NCBI GenBank assembly: GCA_900551415.1
Contig: URWB01000081.1
Span: 1 to 11,178, forward strand
Origin: an uncultured Eubacteriales bacterium
Lineage (GTDB): Bacteria; Bacillota; Clostridia; Peptostreptococcales; Anaerovoracaceae
DNA: 11,178 bases
Reading direction: 5' to 3'
Below the pieces are notes generated by a model. It made no database searches and was not told the DNA's origin. It saw only the letters and a program-made list of their open reading frames with translations. The first letter of the stretch is position 1, and every line of letters begins with the position of its first letter. Both the position numbers and the translations under genes were made by a program. Positions 1 through 7,103 of the stretch are shown piece after piece.

Positions 1-13
1 TTGAAAGACATCT

Positions 14-223
14 TTATATGGTCGCTATCCGGGCGACACTTTTTAGGGCAAAAACAAACGCCGATACTATAAGTACCGACGTAACATATGCACCGGTAAC
101 AGCAATATCACCTCTTGCAATTTTCCGATGCCTGCTTTTCAGCAAGAAGCTGTTCTTTTCCTGTCGCCCTCTTGATTACCGAACAGCAAAAACAGGCTTG
201 GCTGGATTTGCTATCTTAGCCAC
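14..223 (-). pseudogene. Short interrupted reading frame, unidentified
   Basis: Read on the minus strand from a GTG at 223, this frame gives 15 codons (ending KPVFAVR), a TAA at 176-178, then 53 more codons in the same frame to a TAA at 14-16. The second part contains a hydrophobic stretch (VTSVLIVSAFVFALKS) that could be one membrane segment. I do not recognise the family. It may be a decayed small membrane protein, or two unrelated short frames. The opposite strand is also open over 18-254, so strand and coding status are both uncertain. The AT-rich composition matches the left side of the window. Confidence 0.2.
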
Positions 224-229
224 TATGCT

Positions 230-467
230 TTACTCAAAATATCCGTTTAGATAATTTGCCGTATCTTCGCTCACTGCAAAAATCATATCTAAATCATCTA
301 AACCGTAAATCTTAATGCCCATGTAAGAACCATCATATAGTGTGATAGTGGTAACATCATAAAGTGTTCCATCTTTATCGGTCTGTCCCAGTTTGATCGT
401 TTTCTCTTGTATTAGTTTCCCAATAATTACTATCTTTATTTCCGGTGAATTCTACTAATGCCAACAT
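230..467 (-). pseudogene. Possible frameshifted small gene after adh, unidentified
   Basis: An ATG at 467, inside the last codons of the dehydrogenase gene, opens a 30-codon frame (MLALVEFTGNKDSNYW...) that stops at 375-377. A second frame, open from 451 to a TAA at 230-232, carries a protein-like stretch rich in D, G and Y (KDGTLYDVTTITLYDG, then DDLDMIFAVSEDTANYLNG). Both end-parts look more protein-like than random, and they would join if one base near 378-381 were removed. The likely reading is a small gene broken by a frameshift, or a fragment of one. No family is recognised. A sequencing or assembly error could produce the same picture. Confidence 0.25.
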
Positions 468-1495
468 TCAACAGCTACTTTTATAACACCATCTCTCTTA
501 TTCTCGAAAAGATCATAAGCCTCATCAATCTTACTTAGAGGATAGGTATGCGTGATAAGTGGTTCTGTATTAATCTTTCCATCAGCAATCAGTTGCAATG
601 TCTCATCGCAGTCGCATCCATCTACTCCACCGGTTTTGAAGATAAGATTTTTCCCATACATATCTGGAAGCGGTAATCTCTGTGCTTTATCATACAGTGC
701 AACGATTGTTACAATTGCATTTGGTCTTGCGCACTCCCATGCAAGACGAAACGTTGATTCTGCTCCGGCAACTTCGAGAACAACATCTGCTCCACCATGA
801 TCACTTGTTTTCTTAACAAATTTCTCGCATTCTTCCGGGGAAACAGTAAGTACATCTGGATAATGCTTATTAATAAATTGAATACGTTCTTCGTCTTTCT
901 CACACATGATAATGTGCTTTGGATTCTTCAGCATAACGCAAAGCAATGTACAGATTCCTGTAGGACCTGCACCGATGATCAGTACTGTGTCATCTTCTGT
1001 AATTTCAGAAATACGAGTTGCCCAGTAGCCGGTAGCCAGAACATCTCCAACGAATAATGCCTGTCTCTCTGTAACTTCATCTGGAATCTTGTTTAAACCT
1101 TGATCTGCGAACGGCACACGCACATACTCAGCCTGACCGCCATCGATGCGACAGCCAAGAGCCCAACCGCCATTTTGGTCAGTACAGTTATTGACGTAAC
1201 CTTTTTTACAGAAATAACATTCACCACAAAATGTCTCCACATTTACTGTTACTCTGTCTCCCGGTTTAACATGAGTAACAGCACCTCCAACTTCTTCAAC
1301 AATTCCAACCATCTCGTGACCAACAGTAATTCCCAAAACTGCACGTGGAACACTTCCATGCTTGATATGTAAATCACTGGAACAGATACTCGCAAGCGTT
1401 ACCTTTACAATAGCATCCCTTTCATGCATAATTACCGGTTTCGGTTTTTCTCTTAATTCAAATTTTCCTTTTGATACATATGTATAAGTCTGCAT
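455..1495 (-). CDS. Zinc-dependent alcohol dehydrogenase, MDR superfamily
   Basis: This 346-residue protein is a medium-chain dehydrogenase/reductase that should oxidise or reduce an alcohol or polyol with NAD(P). The catalytic zinc site is visible as C38 (ICSSD) and the GHE motif H60-E61. C90, C93, C96 and C104 form the structural-zinc lobe. The Rossmann glycine motif GAGPTG lies at 175-180. Length is normal for the family. The open frame extends 26 codons further upstream, but I chose the ATG at 1495 because a GGTGGGGG ribosome-binding stretch precedes it and the N-terminus MQTYTYVSKGKF is family-like; the upstream codons fall in an inverted repeat of the leader. The gene is transcribed alone from a promoter at 1636-1664. 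Exact substrate cannot be told; alcohol, sorbitol/threonine-type or other MDR activities are possible. Confidence 0.9.
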   Translation of the reverse strand: MQTYTYVSKGKFELREKPKPVIMHERDAIVKVTLASICSSDLHIKHGSVPRAVLGITVGHEMVGIVEEVGGAVTHVKPGDRVTVNVETFCGECYFCKKGYVNNCTDQNGGWALGCRIDGGQAEYVRVPFADQGLNKIPDEVTERQALFVGDVLATGYWATRISEITEDDTVLIIGAGPTGICTLLCVMLKNPKHIIMCEKDEERIQFINKHYPDVLTVSPEECEKFVKKTSDHGGADVVLEVAGAESTFRLAWECARPNAIVTIVALYDKAQRLPLPDMYGKNLIFKTGGVDGCDCDETLQLIADGKINTEPLITHTYPLSKIDEAYDLFENKRDGVIKVAVECWH

Positions 1496-1530
1496 TGTTT
1501 TTCCCCCACCATTTTCAAGTAGTATAAAGC

Positions 1531-1577
1531 ATTTTTGCTCGTAACTGCTCAGTACCTTCACCGTTACGAGCAAAAAT
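1531..1577 (-). repeat. 15-bp perfect inverted repeat in the adh leader
   Basis: Arms ATTTTTGCTCGTAAC (1531-1545) and GTTACGAGCAAAAAT (1563-1577) are perfectly complementary and enclose 17 nt. On the minus strand the element lies between the adh promoter (about 60 nt upstream) and the start codon (36 nt downstream). The 3' arm is followed by no long T-tract in the transcript, so it is not a standard terminator. The core CTCGTAA/TTACGAG occurs a third time at 1652-1658 inside the promoter spacer. It could be an operator, a leader hairpin or a dispersed palindromic repeat. Confidence 0.6.
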
Positions 1578-1635
1578 ACATTTAAAATCTCCTCCGCTCA
1601 AGAAAAGAATCGTATATTAATCACAGCCTTCTTAT

Positions 1636-1664
1636 ATTATAGGTTTCCATCTTACGAGTTACAA
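1636..1664 (-). promoter_or_regulatory. Predicted sigma-A promoter of adh
   Basis: On the minus strand a -35 box TTGTAA (1664-1659) is followed after 17 nt by a perfect -10 box TATAAT (1641-1636). Transcription would start near 1629 and leave a leader of about 130 nt before the adh ATG at 1495. The spacer contains TTACGAG (1652-1658 on the plus strand), also found in both arms of the leader inverted repeat, so a regulator could bind here. Confidence 0.7.
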
Positions 1665-1708
1665 GCGAAAATAGATAGGAAAAGAAAGTTCCTTGCTTAT
1701 AACGACTC

Positions 1709-2191
1709 TCACCGATTGTCAACCTTCTCCGGGAACATATCATGATTACTCATGCGGTTCCAGGCAACCTTTTCCCAATCCGTACCTGGCTTTCCGTAAT
1801 TACAATACGGATCAATGGACAATCCTCCTCTTGGGAGAAATTTACCCCAGACTTCTATATATTTCGGTTCAAGAAGACTGACCAGATCCTTCATGATTAT
1901 GTTGATCACATCTTCGTGAAAGTCTCCATGATTTCTAAACGAGAACAAATATAATTTCAAGGATTTACTCTCCACAAGACGTTCATCCGGAACATAAGAA
2001 ATTGTGATCGTTGCAAAGTCCGGCTGTCCGGTAATCGGACAAAGGCTTGTAAATTCGGGGCAGTTAAACTTGACAAAATAATCATTTTCAGGATGTTTAT
2101 TCTGAAATGCCTCTAATACAGATGGATTGTAATCCATACTGTACTCTGTTTGCTGATTTCCCAATAATGTTAAATTTTCTTTTTCTCTCAT
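1709..2191 (-). CDS. queF: NADPH-dependent preQ0 reductase (7-cyano-7-deazaguanine reductase)
   Basis: QueF reduces the nitrile of preQ0 to the aminomethyl group of preQ1 with two NADPH in the cytoplasm, the last step before transfer into tRNA. The 160-residue length fits the short, unimodular type. The active-site cysteine is C51 in FTSLCPITGQPDF, with D58 behind it. The family motif ESKSLKLYLFSFR is at 74-86, followed by H92-E93, the substrate-binding pair. It is the last gene of queD-queE-queC-queF, 11 nt after queC, with a GAGGAG ribosome-binding site before its ATG. I see no clear intrinsic terminator between its stop and the adh promoter. Identification is secure. Confidence 0.97.
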   Translation of the reverse strand: MREKENLTLLGNQQTEYSMDYNPSVLEAFQNKHPENDYFVKFNCPEFTSLCPITGQPDFATITISYVPDERLVESKSLKLYLFSFRNHGDFHEDVINIIMKDLVSLLEPKYIEVWGKFLPRGGLSIDPYCNYGKPGTDWEKVAWNRMSNHDMFPEKVDNR

Positions 2192-2202
2192 CGTTTTCTC
2201 CT

Positions 2203-2886
2203 CTATCTCAATGCCGGATCTTCCATATGGTTTGCCTGAAATGCCGCTGCACGGTCAATGCATGTTCCGCATTTTCCGCAAGGCTTCTCGCCTCCTTCGT
2301 AGCAGGACCAGGTCAACTCGTAAGGAACTCCCAGTTCTAATCCAATCCTTACTACTTCAGCTTTGGATACATTAACAAAAGGTGCTTCTATTTTAAGCTG
2401 ATGTCCGGAACCTTCCCATATTGCTTCATTCATAGCCTGATTGAATACCGGCGAGCAGTCCGGATACGCAAAGCCTGCAGAATCATCTGCATGAGCTCCA
2501 TAATAAATTACTTCGCAGTCCTTGCTCAGTGCGATACTTGCCGCAGAAGAAAGAAATAATCCGTTTCGGAACGGTACATATGTGCTTACTGGTTTATCAC
2601 CATTTGTTTTTGAAATCTGTTCTGCGTAACTTTCCTCCGGAATGTCTTCCGTAGACTGTTGAAGCAGTGAACAGTTACTATATTGAAATATCTTACTCAA
2701 ATCCAGGAACAAATGCTCCACACCATAATATTGGGCAACTGCTATTGCAGCTTTAATTTCTTTATCATGTTTTTGTCCGTAGGAAACCGAAAGGGCAATC
2801 ACCTGGTCTTTCCCATACTTTTGGATTGCCAGTCCCAATGCCGTTGTTGAGTCGATTCCTCCGCTAAAAAGAACTAATGCTTTCAT
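2203..2886 (-). CDS. queC: 7-cyano-7-deazaguanine (preQ0) synthase
   Basis: QueC uses ATP and ammonia to turn 7-carboxy-7-deazaguanine into preQ0. The PP-loop nucleotide motif SGGIDSTT is at residues 8-15. The zinc site near the C-terminus is C195-x7-C203-x2-C206-x2-C209, as in the family. The protein is 227 residues, a normal length. A GTG three codons upstream (2895) is in frame, but it lies within the ribosome-binding site GAGGTGAT, which is well spaced from the ATG at 2886, so I chose the ATG. It follows queE by 17 nt and precedes queF by 11 nt in the same operon. Confidence 0.97.
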   Translation of the reverse strand: MKALVLFSGGIDSTTALGLAIQKYGKDQVIALSVSYGQKHDKEIKAAIAVAQYYGVEHLFLDLSKIFQYSNCSLLQQSTEDIPEESYAEQISKTNGDKPVSTYVPFRNGLFLSSAASIALSKDCEVIYYGAHADDSAGFAYPDCSPVFNQAMNEAIWEGSGHQLKIEAPFVNVSKAEVVRIGLELGVPYELTWSCYEGGEKPCGKCGTCIDRAAAFQANHMEDPALR

Positions 2887-2903
2887 CTCTATCACCTCAC
2901 TAT

Positions 2904-3554
2904 TTATACTCCCCGTTCATCTGGATCCCAGATCACTTTATGCATCTGTATCTGCAACCGCACACCATTCAACCGATGCTTCAACATGAATTCTACTATT
3001 TGCACCGGTTCTATTGAGCCAAAAACAGGGCTAAGATAAACATGACATCTGTTGGTCAGATCATAAGTCCGAATCAATTCCAATGCTTTCAGCAAATCTT
3101 CCTGACTGCCAGATACAAATTTTACAGTATCATCCTTTCCAAGCAGTTCCATATTCTCTGTTATCATATGGTCTTCGCACCCGCTTGATGGTAACTTATA
3201 GTCCATTGTAAATACCGGACGTTCTTCACAAAATGCAGCCAGATCGACTGCTCCATTTGTCTCAATCTCAACCTGCAGTCCTGCTTGTAAAAGAAGATGG
3301 ATGAGATCCCTGATATCTTTTTGCAACAGCGGTTCTCCGCCTGTAAGTGTCACATTGTGAATTCCTGTTCCAAGAACATAATTTAGTATTTCTTCCGGAG
3401 TTTCTTCTTTATATGGGCACTCAGGTTCATTCGCCCACATAGTATCACAATAACTACATCGCAGGTTGCACCCTTTAAAACGGATAAAAACTGCAAGTTC
3501 TCCTGCACGCGTGCCTTCCCCATTAATACTGGTAAACTTTTCTACTACTTTCAT
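2904..3554 (-). CDS. queE: 7-carboxy-7-deazaguanine synthase, radical SAM
   Basis: QueE is a radical S-adenosylmethionine enzyme that rearranges 6-carboxytetrahydropterin to 7-carboxy-7-deazaguanine. The iron-sulfur cluster motif C29-x3-C33-x2-C36 (CNLRCSYC) follows a family-typical N-terminus with INGEG. TGGEP at 71-75 is the SAM-contacting glycine motif. The 216-residue length is normal for this short radical SAM family. Its ATG at 3554 directly follows the TAG stop of queD with no intervening base, so translation is probably coupled. The protein lies between its substrate maker (QueD) and the enzyme that uses its product (QueC). Confidence 0.97.
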   Translation of the reverse strand: MKVVEKFTSINGEGTRAGELAVFIRFKGCNLRCSYCDTMWANEPECPYKEETPEEILNYVLGTGIHNVTLTGGEPLLQKDIRDLIHLLLQAGLQVEIETNGAVDLAAFCEERPVFTMDYKLPSSGCEDHMITENMELLGKDDTVKFVSGSQEDLLKALELIRTYDLTNRCHVYLSPVFGSIEPVQIVEFMLKHRLNGVRLQIQMHKVIWDPDERGV

Positions 3555-3977
3555 CTACTCTTCCTCATAGACTGCACAATTATTAGGTGTCTCATATACT
3601 TCCACATAATGAACTCCATACCCTAAATCTGTTAATTTTTTGTAAAAATAATATGCGAAATTTTCTGCTGTAGGACGAAATGAAACTTCCTCCAAATGAA
3701 AATCTTCATTCTGAAGTGCAGCTACGGTCTCTGCTTTCAGAGATCCCGTCTCGTAGATCAGGCTATGGTCAAAGTAATCACAAAGTACCTTCAGGTCTTT
3801 TTTCAGATTACCAAAATCCACTACCATTCCTCGTGTCTGTCCTTCTTGTTCTAACTCCTGACTCTTGATTTTTGCAACAACATTCCAACGATGTCCGTGG
3901 ATGTTTCTACATTTTCCCTCGTATTTCCAAAGAAAATGTGCTGCATCAAAACTGGCTTTTGTTTGTAAATAATACAT
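3555..3977 (-). CDS. queD: 6-carboxytetrahydropterin synthase
   Basis: QueD converts 7,8-dihydroneopterin triphosphate, made from GTP by FolE, to 6-carboxytetrahydropterin. The zinc ligands are H14 (DAAHF) and H27 and H29 (HGH); the catalytic cysteine is C23 in CRNIHGH. The later FDHSL stretch supplies the catalytic Asp-His pair and PTAENFAYY the conserved glutamate. Length, 140 residues, is normal. The ATG at 3977 is preceded by AGGAGAG at 7 nt spacing. This is the first gene of the operon and lies behind a leader with an attenuator-like terminator. FolE, needed upstream in the pathway, is not in the window. Confidence 0.96.
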   Translation of the reverse strand: MYYLQTKASFDAAHFLWKYEGKCRNIHGHRWNVVAKIKSQELEQEGQTRGMVVDFGNLKKDLKVLCDYFDHSLIYETGSLKAETVAALQNEDFHLEEVSFRPTAENFAYYFYKKLTDLGYGVHYVEVYETPNNCAVYEEE

Positions 3978-4076
3978 ATTTCAACTCTCCTGTATGTGAA
4001 ATGTATGTACCTGTTAAGAGCTATGCATTCTAAATAGAGCAGTTTTTATATATCAGAAAATCCATATCTAATATAC

Positions 4077-4109
4077 AAAAAGCTCTGCGTACTTTTTCGC
4101 ACGCAGAGC
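4077..4109 (-). terminator. Intrinsic terminator in the queDECF leader (attenuator)
   Basis: A 9-bp perfect stem GCTCTGCGT/ACGCAGAGC (4082-4090 with 4101-4109) encloses a 10-nt loop. On the minus strand it is followed by five T residues (4081-4077). It lies downstream of the operon's own promoter and about 100 nt upstream of queD. It therefore does not end the gene before it but would block entry into queD, as in transcription attenuation. Confidence 0.8.
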
Positions 4110-4120
4110 CTGAAATCCTC

Positions 4121-4180
4121 ATGATTAGCCCCGGTTTTATTTTTCGACAGGAAGGTACAACTGAACTGTCGGCTGTTTTC
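4121..4180 (-). promoter_or_regulatory. Candidate preQ1 riboswitch aptamer
   Basis: The leader RNA starts near 4185. It forms a 6-bp stem CGACAG/CUGUCG (4171-4166 with 4150-4145) with a 15-nt loop beginning UUC, followed immediately by an A-rich tail (AAAAAUAAAACC). This is the layout of preQ1 aptamers: a small hairpin whose A-rich 3' tail folds back into the minor groove. AGCC (4174-4171) can also pair with GGCU (4130-4127), enclosing the hairpin. The element sits between promoter and terminator of preQ1 synthesis genes, which is the known setting. I could not assign the expected loop-tail pseudoknot with certainty, and the preQ1 class (I or III) is open. Confidence 0.5.
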
Positions 4181-4191
4181 ACAACATGAAA

Positions 4192-4219
4192 ATTATACCA
4201 CAGAAAGTCAGATTGTCAA
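4192..4219 (-). promoter_or_regulatory. Consensus sigma-A promoter of queDECF
   Basis: On the minus strand, TTGACA (4219-4214) and TATAAT (4197-4192) are both perfect consensus hexamers with a 16-nt spacer. The start of transcription would fall near 4185, giving a leader of about 208 nt before queD. A promoter this strong in front of a biosynthetic operon usually comes with a downstream control point, which fits the attenuator that follows. Confidence 0.8.
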
Positions 4220-4302
4220 ATTGATTTATGATATTGACAAATATTGTAAAATCAAAGTGAAATTATTCTGTTCAGCATTTTTAATGTTTCATCAACACTA
4301 TT

Positions 4303-6120
4303 TTATACATGCAGATTTTTCTGCATCTCTTCTTTAAATTCTCTTCCTTTAAATAATATCACCGCTACAAGAAACAGGAAACATATTAACGCCCCAAACA
4401 TACTTACTGTTGGATTTTTCACCACTTTGCATAAGAGTAAGGTTACCGGAAGAATCAATCCGTATCCGGCAGCCATAATTTCGTAAATAAGATACTCTCG
4501 CACAGGGCTTTTCTGCACTTTAGCGGTTACAAACATTGCTATAAGTGTAGATACACTCATGATCGGCAGCACAAGATCTACAGACCAACTGTGCCAACCG
4601 GTCAGTGCATCCCATATAAAGCAGATAACAGTACCGATAAAAAGCTGCCACATCGCATTTTTCAGCAGGTTATAGCGTTTAAAAAATCCAATCGATGAGG
4701 CAATCCACATTGTCACAACTCCTCCGGCTGTAAATACGGTCCAGCGAATTCTGGGATGGAAATTACACTCCGTAACAAGCATCGCTGCAACAATTGCAAT
4801 ACACAGAAAGCTATAAATTTTATAGACTTTCATTTCCTGTTCGCTTGGCTCATCTGTCTTTGGAAATTCAGGTTTTACTTTTTCAGATGCAATTCCCTGT
4901 TCTTTTAACAAGCGATAAAAATTACGTTCAATGTTCACTGTGTCGTATCTGGATGTAAATGCAAATGATAATTTATCCTGAAAAGAACACAAACACAATT
5001 CAAACTTAGGAGTGTTTGTGTACACACCAAATCGTTCAATATAAGGCACATAACTCGCATGCATTTTAACCGCACTCATATTAGAGAAGATTGCTGTCGT
5101 GTTCTTCTCTGAATATTTTGCCCCGGCCTGAATACATAGATTTTTCAATTCCAAAGGTGCAAGCCTCAGAATCGGATGCAGTTCCAAAGCAAGCAACTCG
5201 CTGATATGCGCTGACATCTTTTCTTTTGTCAGTTCTGTCTCAAAAAATTCTTTCGTATATTTCAGTATTGCCTCAAAACTTTGATCTTGTGTAGTAAAAT
5301 TATATCCCGGCTCAATCCAATTAAAAAAATTCAGCATCGATAAAGACGGGAAAAACTTTCTTAAGTTAACCGGAACCATTAACACGACCGGGTTTTTCTT
5401 TTGCATCTTAGACATTTCTTCATTTATTGCCATCATAAATAATGCTGTCAAAAAGACTGTCATAGATACTCCGAGTTCCCTGCTCCGCTTCAATACTGCC
5501 TGAACTGAAACAACAGATTCATGGACGTGCAGATGATTTCCATCTTTCTTTTTTCTCCGTATCTGGAAAGCATGTAGTTTTCTTTTTTTCGGTCGTTTCT
5601 GATCTTTTGAATAATATTTCAAAAAACTATCAACTTCTTGATCTTGTACCGTCATATCTTCTGGTAACAATGAAACTGGTTCTAATCCATTTACTTTGTG
5701 AATAAGATAGAGATAATTTTTTACCAGTTCTTTTAAAAATTCTGTCGCTCCTGTGCCGTCTGTCAATACATGGAATACTTCGAAGTTGATTCGTTTTTTA
5801 TAATAGGTCACTTCAAAAAGCAGTGTCTTCTTATCCTTTATATAGAGTCTACTACAAGGCTCTTTGTACTCTTCCTTTACCATCGGTCGTAAATTACATG
5901 GCTCAAGATAATGCCAGAATAATCCTTTGCGAAGTACCATTAAAAACGTAGGAAAGATTTCTATTGTCTGATTCAATGCTTCCTGCAAAACGTCAGGATT
6001 TACTTCTTCTTTCAATTCGCAGTAAAACCGAAACACTCTCGTATCTTTTTTATTACTGGCAGCTGAATATAATTTTGCTGCATTATCTAGTTTTCTCCAA
6101 CGTGCTTTTTTCTTACTCAC
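4303..6120 (-). CDS. Membrane-anchored acyltransferase-like protein (condensation/AATase-like plus six-helix C-terminus)
   Basis: The 605-residue protein has two parts. Residues about 1-420 resemble the acetyl-CoA-dependent alcohol acyltransferase/condensation fold: FHVLTDG at 116-122 matches the HHxxxDG active-site motif with the second, catalytic histidine (H117) and D121 kept and the first histidine replaced by F. Residues about 432-590 contain six hydrophobic segments (about 434-450, 459-480, 489-507, 514-533, 544-566, 571-590), as in the DUF6320 C-terminal domain. The probable role is transfer of an acyl group to a lipid or alcohol at the membrane; the substrate is unknown. The start is a GTG at 6120 with an AGAGGAAA ribosome-binding site, overlapping the stop of the hydrolase as GTGA, which suggests translational coupling. 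No terminator is seen after its stop. Confidence 0.75.
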   Translation of the reverse strand: MSKKKARWRKLDNAAKLYSAASNKKDTRVFRFYCELKEEVNPDVLQEALNQTIEIFPTFLMVLRKGLFWHYLEPCNLRPMVKEEYKEPCSRLYIKDKKTLLFEVTYYKKRINFEVFHVLTDGTGATEFLKELVKNYLYLIHKVNGLEPVSLLPEDMTVQDQEVDSFLKYYSKDQKRPKKRKLHAFQIRRKKKDGNHLHVHESVVSVQAVLKRSRELGVSMTVFLTALFMMAINEEMSKMQKKNPVVLMVPVNLRKFFPSLSMLNFFNWIEPGYNFTTQDQSFEAILKYTKEFFETELTKEKMSAHISELLALELHPILRLAPLELKNLCIQAGAKYSEKNTTAIFSNMSAVKMHASYVPYIERFGVYTNTPKFELCLCSFQDKLSFAFTSRYDTVNIERNFYRLLKEQGIASEKVKPEFPKTDEPSEQEMKVYKIYSFLCIAIVAAMLVTECNFHPRIRWTVFTAGGVVTMWIASSIGFFKRYNLLKNAMWQLFIGTVICFIWDALTGWHSWSVDLVLPIMSVSTLIAMFVTAKVQKSPVREYLIYEIMAAGYGLILPVTLLLCKVVKNPTVSMFGALICFLFLVAVILFKGREFKEEMQKNLHV

Positions 6121-6977
6121 AGTGTTTCCTCTTTCAGAAATTCATTGATATAGTTGAAACTTTCCTGTACATGAAGCTGCTTGATCCCCAACGCAAAATA
6201 TCCGTGTAATGCATCTTTAATCCGATGTATCTCCACATGATTTCCAGCCGCTTTTAAGCGCTTCCCATACGCTTCCCCTTCGTCTCGAAGAGGATCAAAT
6301 TCACATGTAAGAATCAATGTATCAGGTTGATTCGCTAAATCTTCTGCTATGTATGGTGCAAAATAAGGATTCTTCTTATCCTCTTCATTTCTCGCATAAA
6401 GATCAATATAATCCTGCATCTTCCCGGCTGTCAAAAGATAATCTGCTCCATTTTCCTTAACAGATGGAAATGGTGAATTTTCTGTATAATCATTATATGT
6501 AGCCGGATAGATCAGTATCTGATCTCCTTGTTCCTTCTGAACGATCTTACGGTCCATCGCCAGATCGACCAGCTTGGCGGCCTCCTCCATGCCCGCGTCC
6601 AGATAGACGGCGGCGATCACCGCCTCCATCGTATCGGCGAGGATGGACGGGTTTTCGCGCCCGCCGACGACCTCCTCGCCCCGGTCGAGCTTGAGGTAGC
6701 TGCCCAGCCCCAGCCGCGTCGCGGCTCTGGCCAGATTCGCCTCGCAGACCAGCGCGGCGCGCTTGCGGGTCAGCTGCCCCTCGCGCAGCTTGGGGTATTT
6801 GTGATACAGCACGCGGCTGACGCAGATTTCCAGCACCGCGTCGCCCAAAAATTCAAGGCGCTGATTATCCTGACACTTATGCTGAAGCGCATAGGACGGA
6901 TGGGTCATCGCCAGATCGAGCAGGGCGATATCGGCAAAGGAATGGCCGATCGTCCGCTCCAGCGTTTGATAATTCAT
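6117..6977 (-). CDS. Chimeric ORF: RNase III catalytic domain joined in frame to the C-terminal half of an alpha/beta hydrolase
   Basis: Residues 1-146 are a normal RNase III domain: NQRLEFLGDAV with E42 and D46, and DTMEAV with D115 and E118, are the metal-binding catalytic residues for double-stranded RNA cleavage. The double-stranded RNA-binding domain that should follow is missing. From about residue 148 to 286 the sequence is instead the C-terminal half of a hormone-sensitive-lipase-type hydrolase: ILIYPATYND, catalytic D228 in CEFDPLRDEG and H258 in DALHGYF. Its N-terminal HGGG and GDSAG motifs are absent. Base composition switches at the same point. I chose ATG 6977 (GAGG upstream, family N-terminus MNYQTLERTIG); the frame is open 32 codons further. 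RNase III follows acpP and the hydrolase overlaps the acyltransferase, so each half fits its own side. A contig artefact is likelier than a real fusion. Confidence 0.85.
   Translation of the reverse strand: MNYQTLERTIGHSFADIALLDLAMTHPSYALQHKCQDNQRLEFLGDAVLEICVSRVLYHKYPKLREGQLTRKRAALVCEANLARAATRLGLGSYLKLDRGEEVVGGRENPSILADTMEAVIAAVYLDAGMEEAAKLVDLAMDRKIVQKEQGDQILIYPATYNDYTENSPFPSVKENGADYLLTAGKMQDYIDLYARNEEDKKNPYFAPYIAEDLANQPDTLILTCEFDPLRDEGEAYGKRLKAAGNHVEIHRIKDALHGYFALGIKQLHVQESFNYINEFLKEETL
6530..6550. other. Composition and gene-content breakpoint, probable chimeric join
   Basis: Left of this point the sequence is AT-rich, with A/T-ending codons; right of it, it is GC-rich with G/C-ending codons. 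RNase III homology stops at about residue 146 (6540-6542) and hydrolase homology begins within a few residues. Both genes are truncated here, each at the side facing the join. No insertion-sequence end, direct repeat or attachment-like site is visible. Confidence 0.8.
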
Positions 6978-7005
6978 ATTTGCCTCGCTTATGCGTCGCC
7001 CCGTC

Positions 7006-7038
7006 CATTTCGCTTCGCGCGAAAGGCCGCGCGAAATG
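7006..7038 (-). repeat. Stem-loop in the acpP-rnc gap
   Basis: CATTTCGC (7006-7013) pairs perfectly with GCGAAATG (7031-7038). The 17-nt interior contains the self-complementary TTCGCGCGAA, so the RNA would be strongly folded. It lies 29 nt upstream of the rnc ATG in a 126-nt gap, with no T-tract after it on the minus strand. A second small hairpin, GCCGC/GCGGC, lies nearer acpP. These could slow, process or partly terminate the acpP-rnc transcript. Confidence 0.5.
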
Positions 7039-7103
7039 AAATACACGGGAAGGGCGCGCCGCCTGCGCGGCACGTCCGCTTCCTGTTGTTGTTTACCCTC
7101 GGG

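Noticed and set aside
18..254. A 78-codon plus-strand open frame near the window start
   Set aside because: No ribosome-binding site or recognised motif, and the minus strand of the same stretch has a competing frame; I could not support either as a gene with confidence.
6117..6977. A genuine novel RNase III-hydrolase fusion enzyme
   Set aside because: Both domains are cut mid-fold, losing essential motifs on the hydrolase side (HGGG, GDSAG), and the composition changes at the same base; a functional fusion would not be expected to coincide with a genome-wide composition change.
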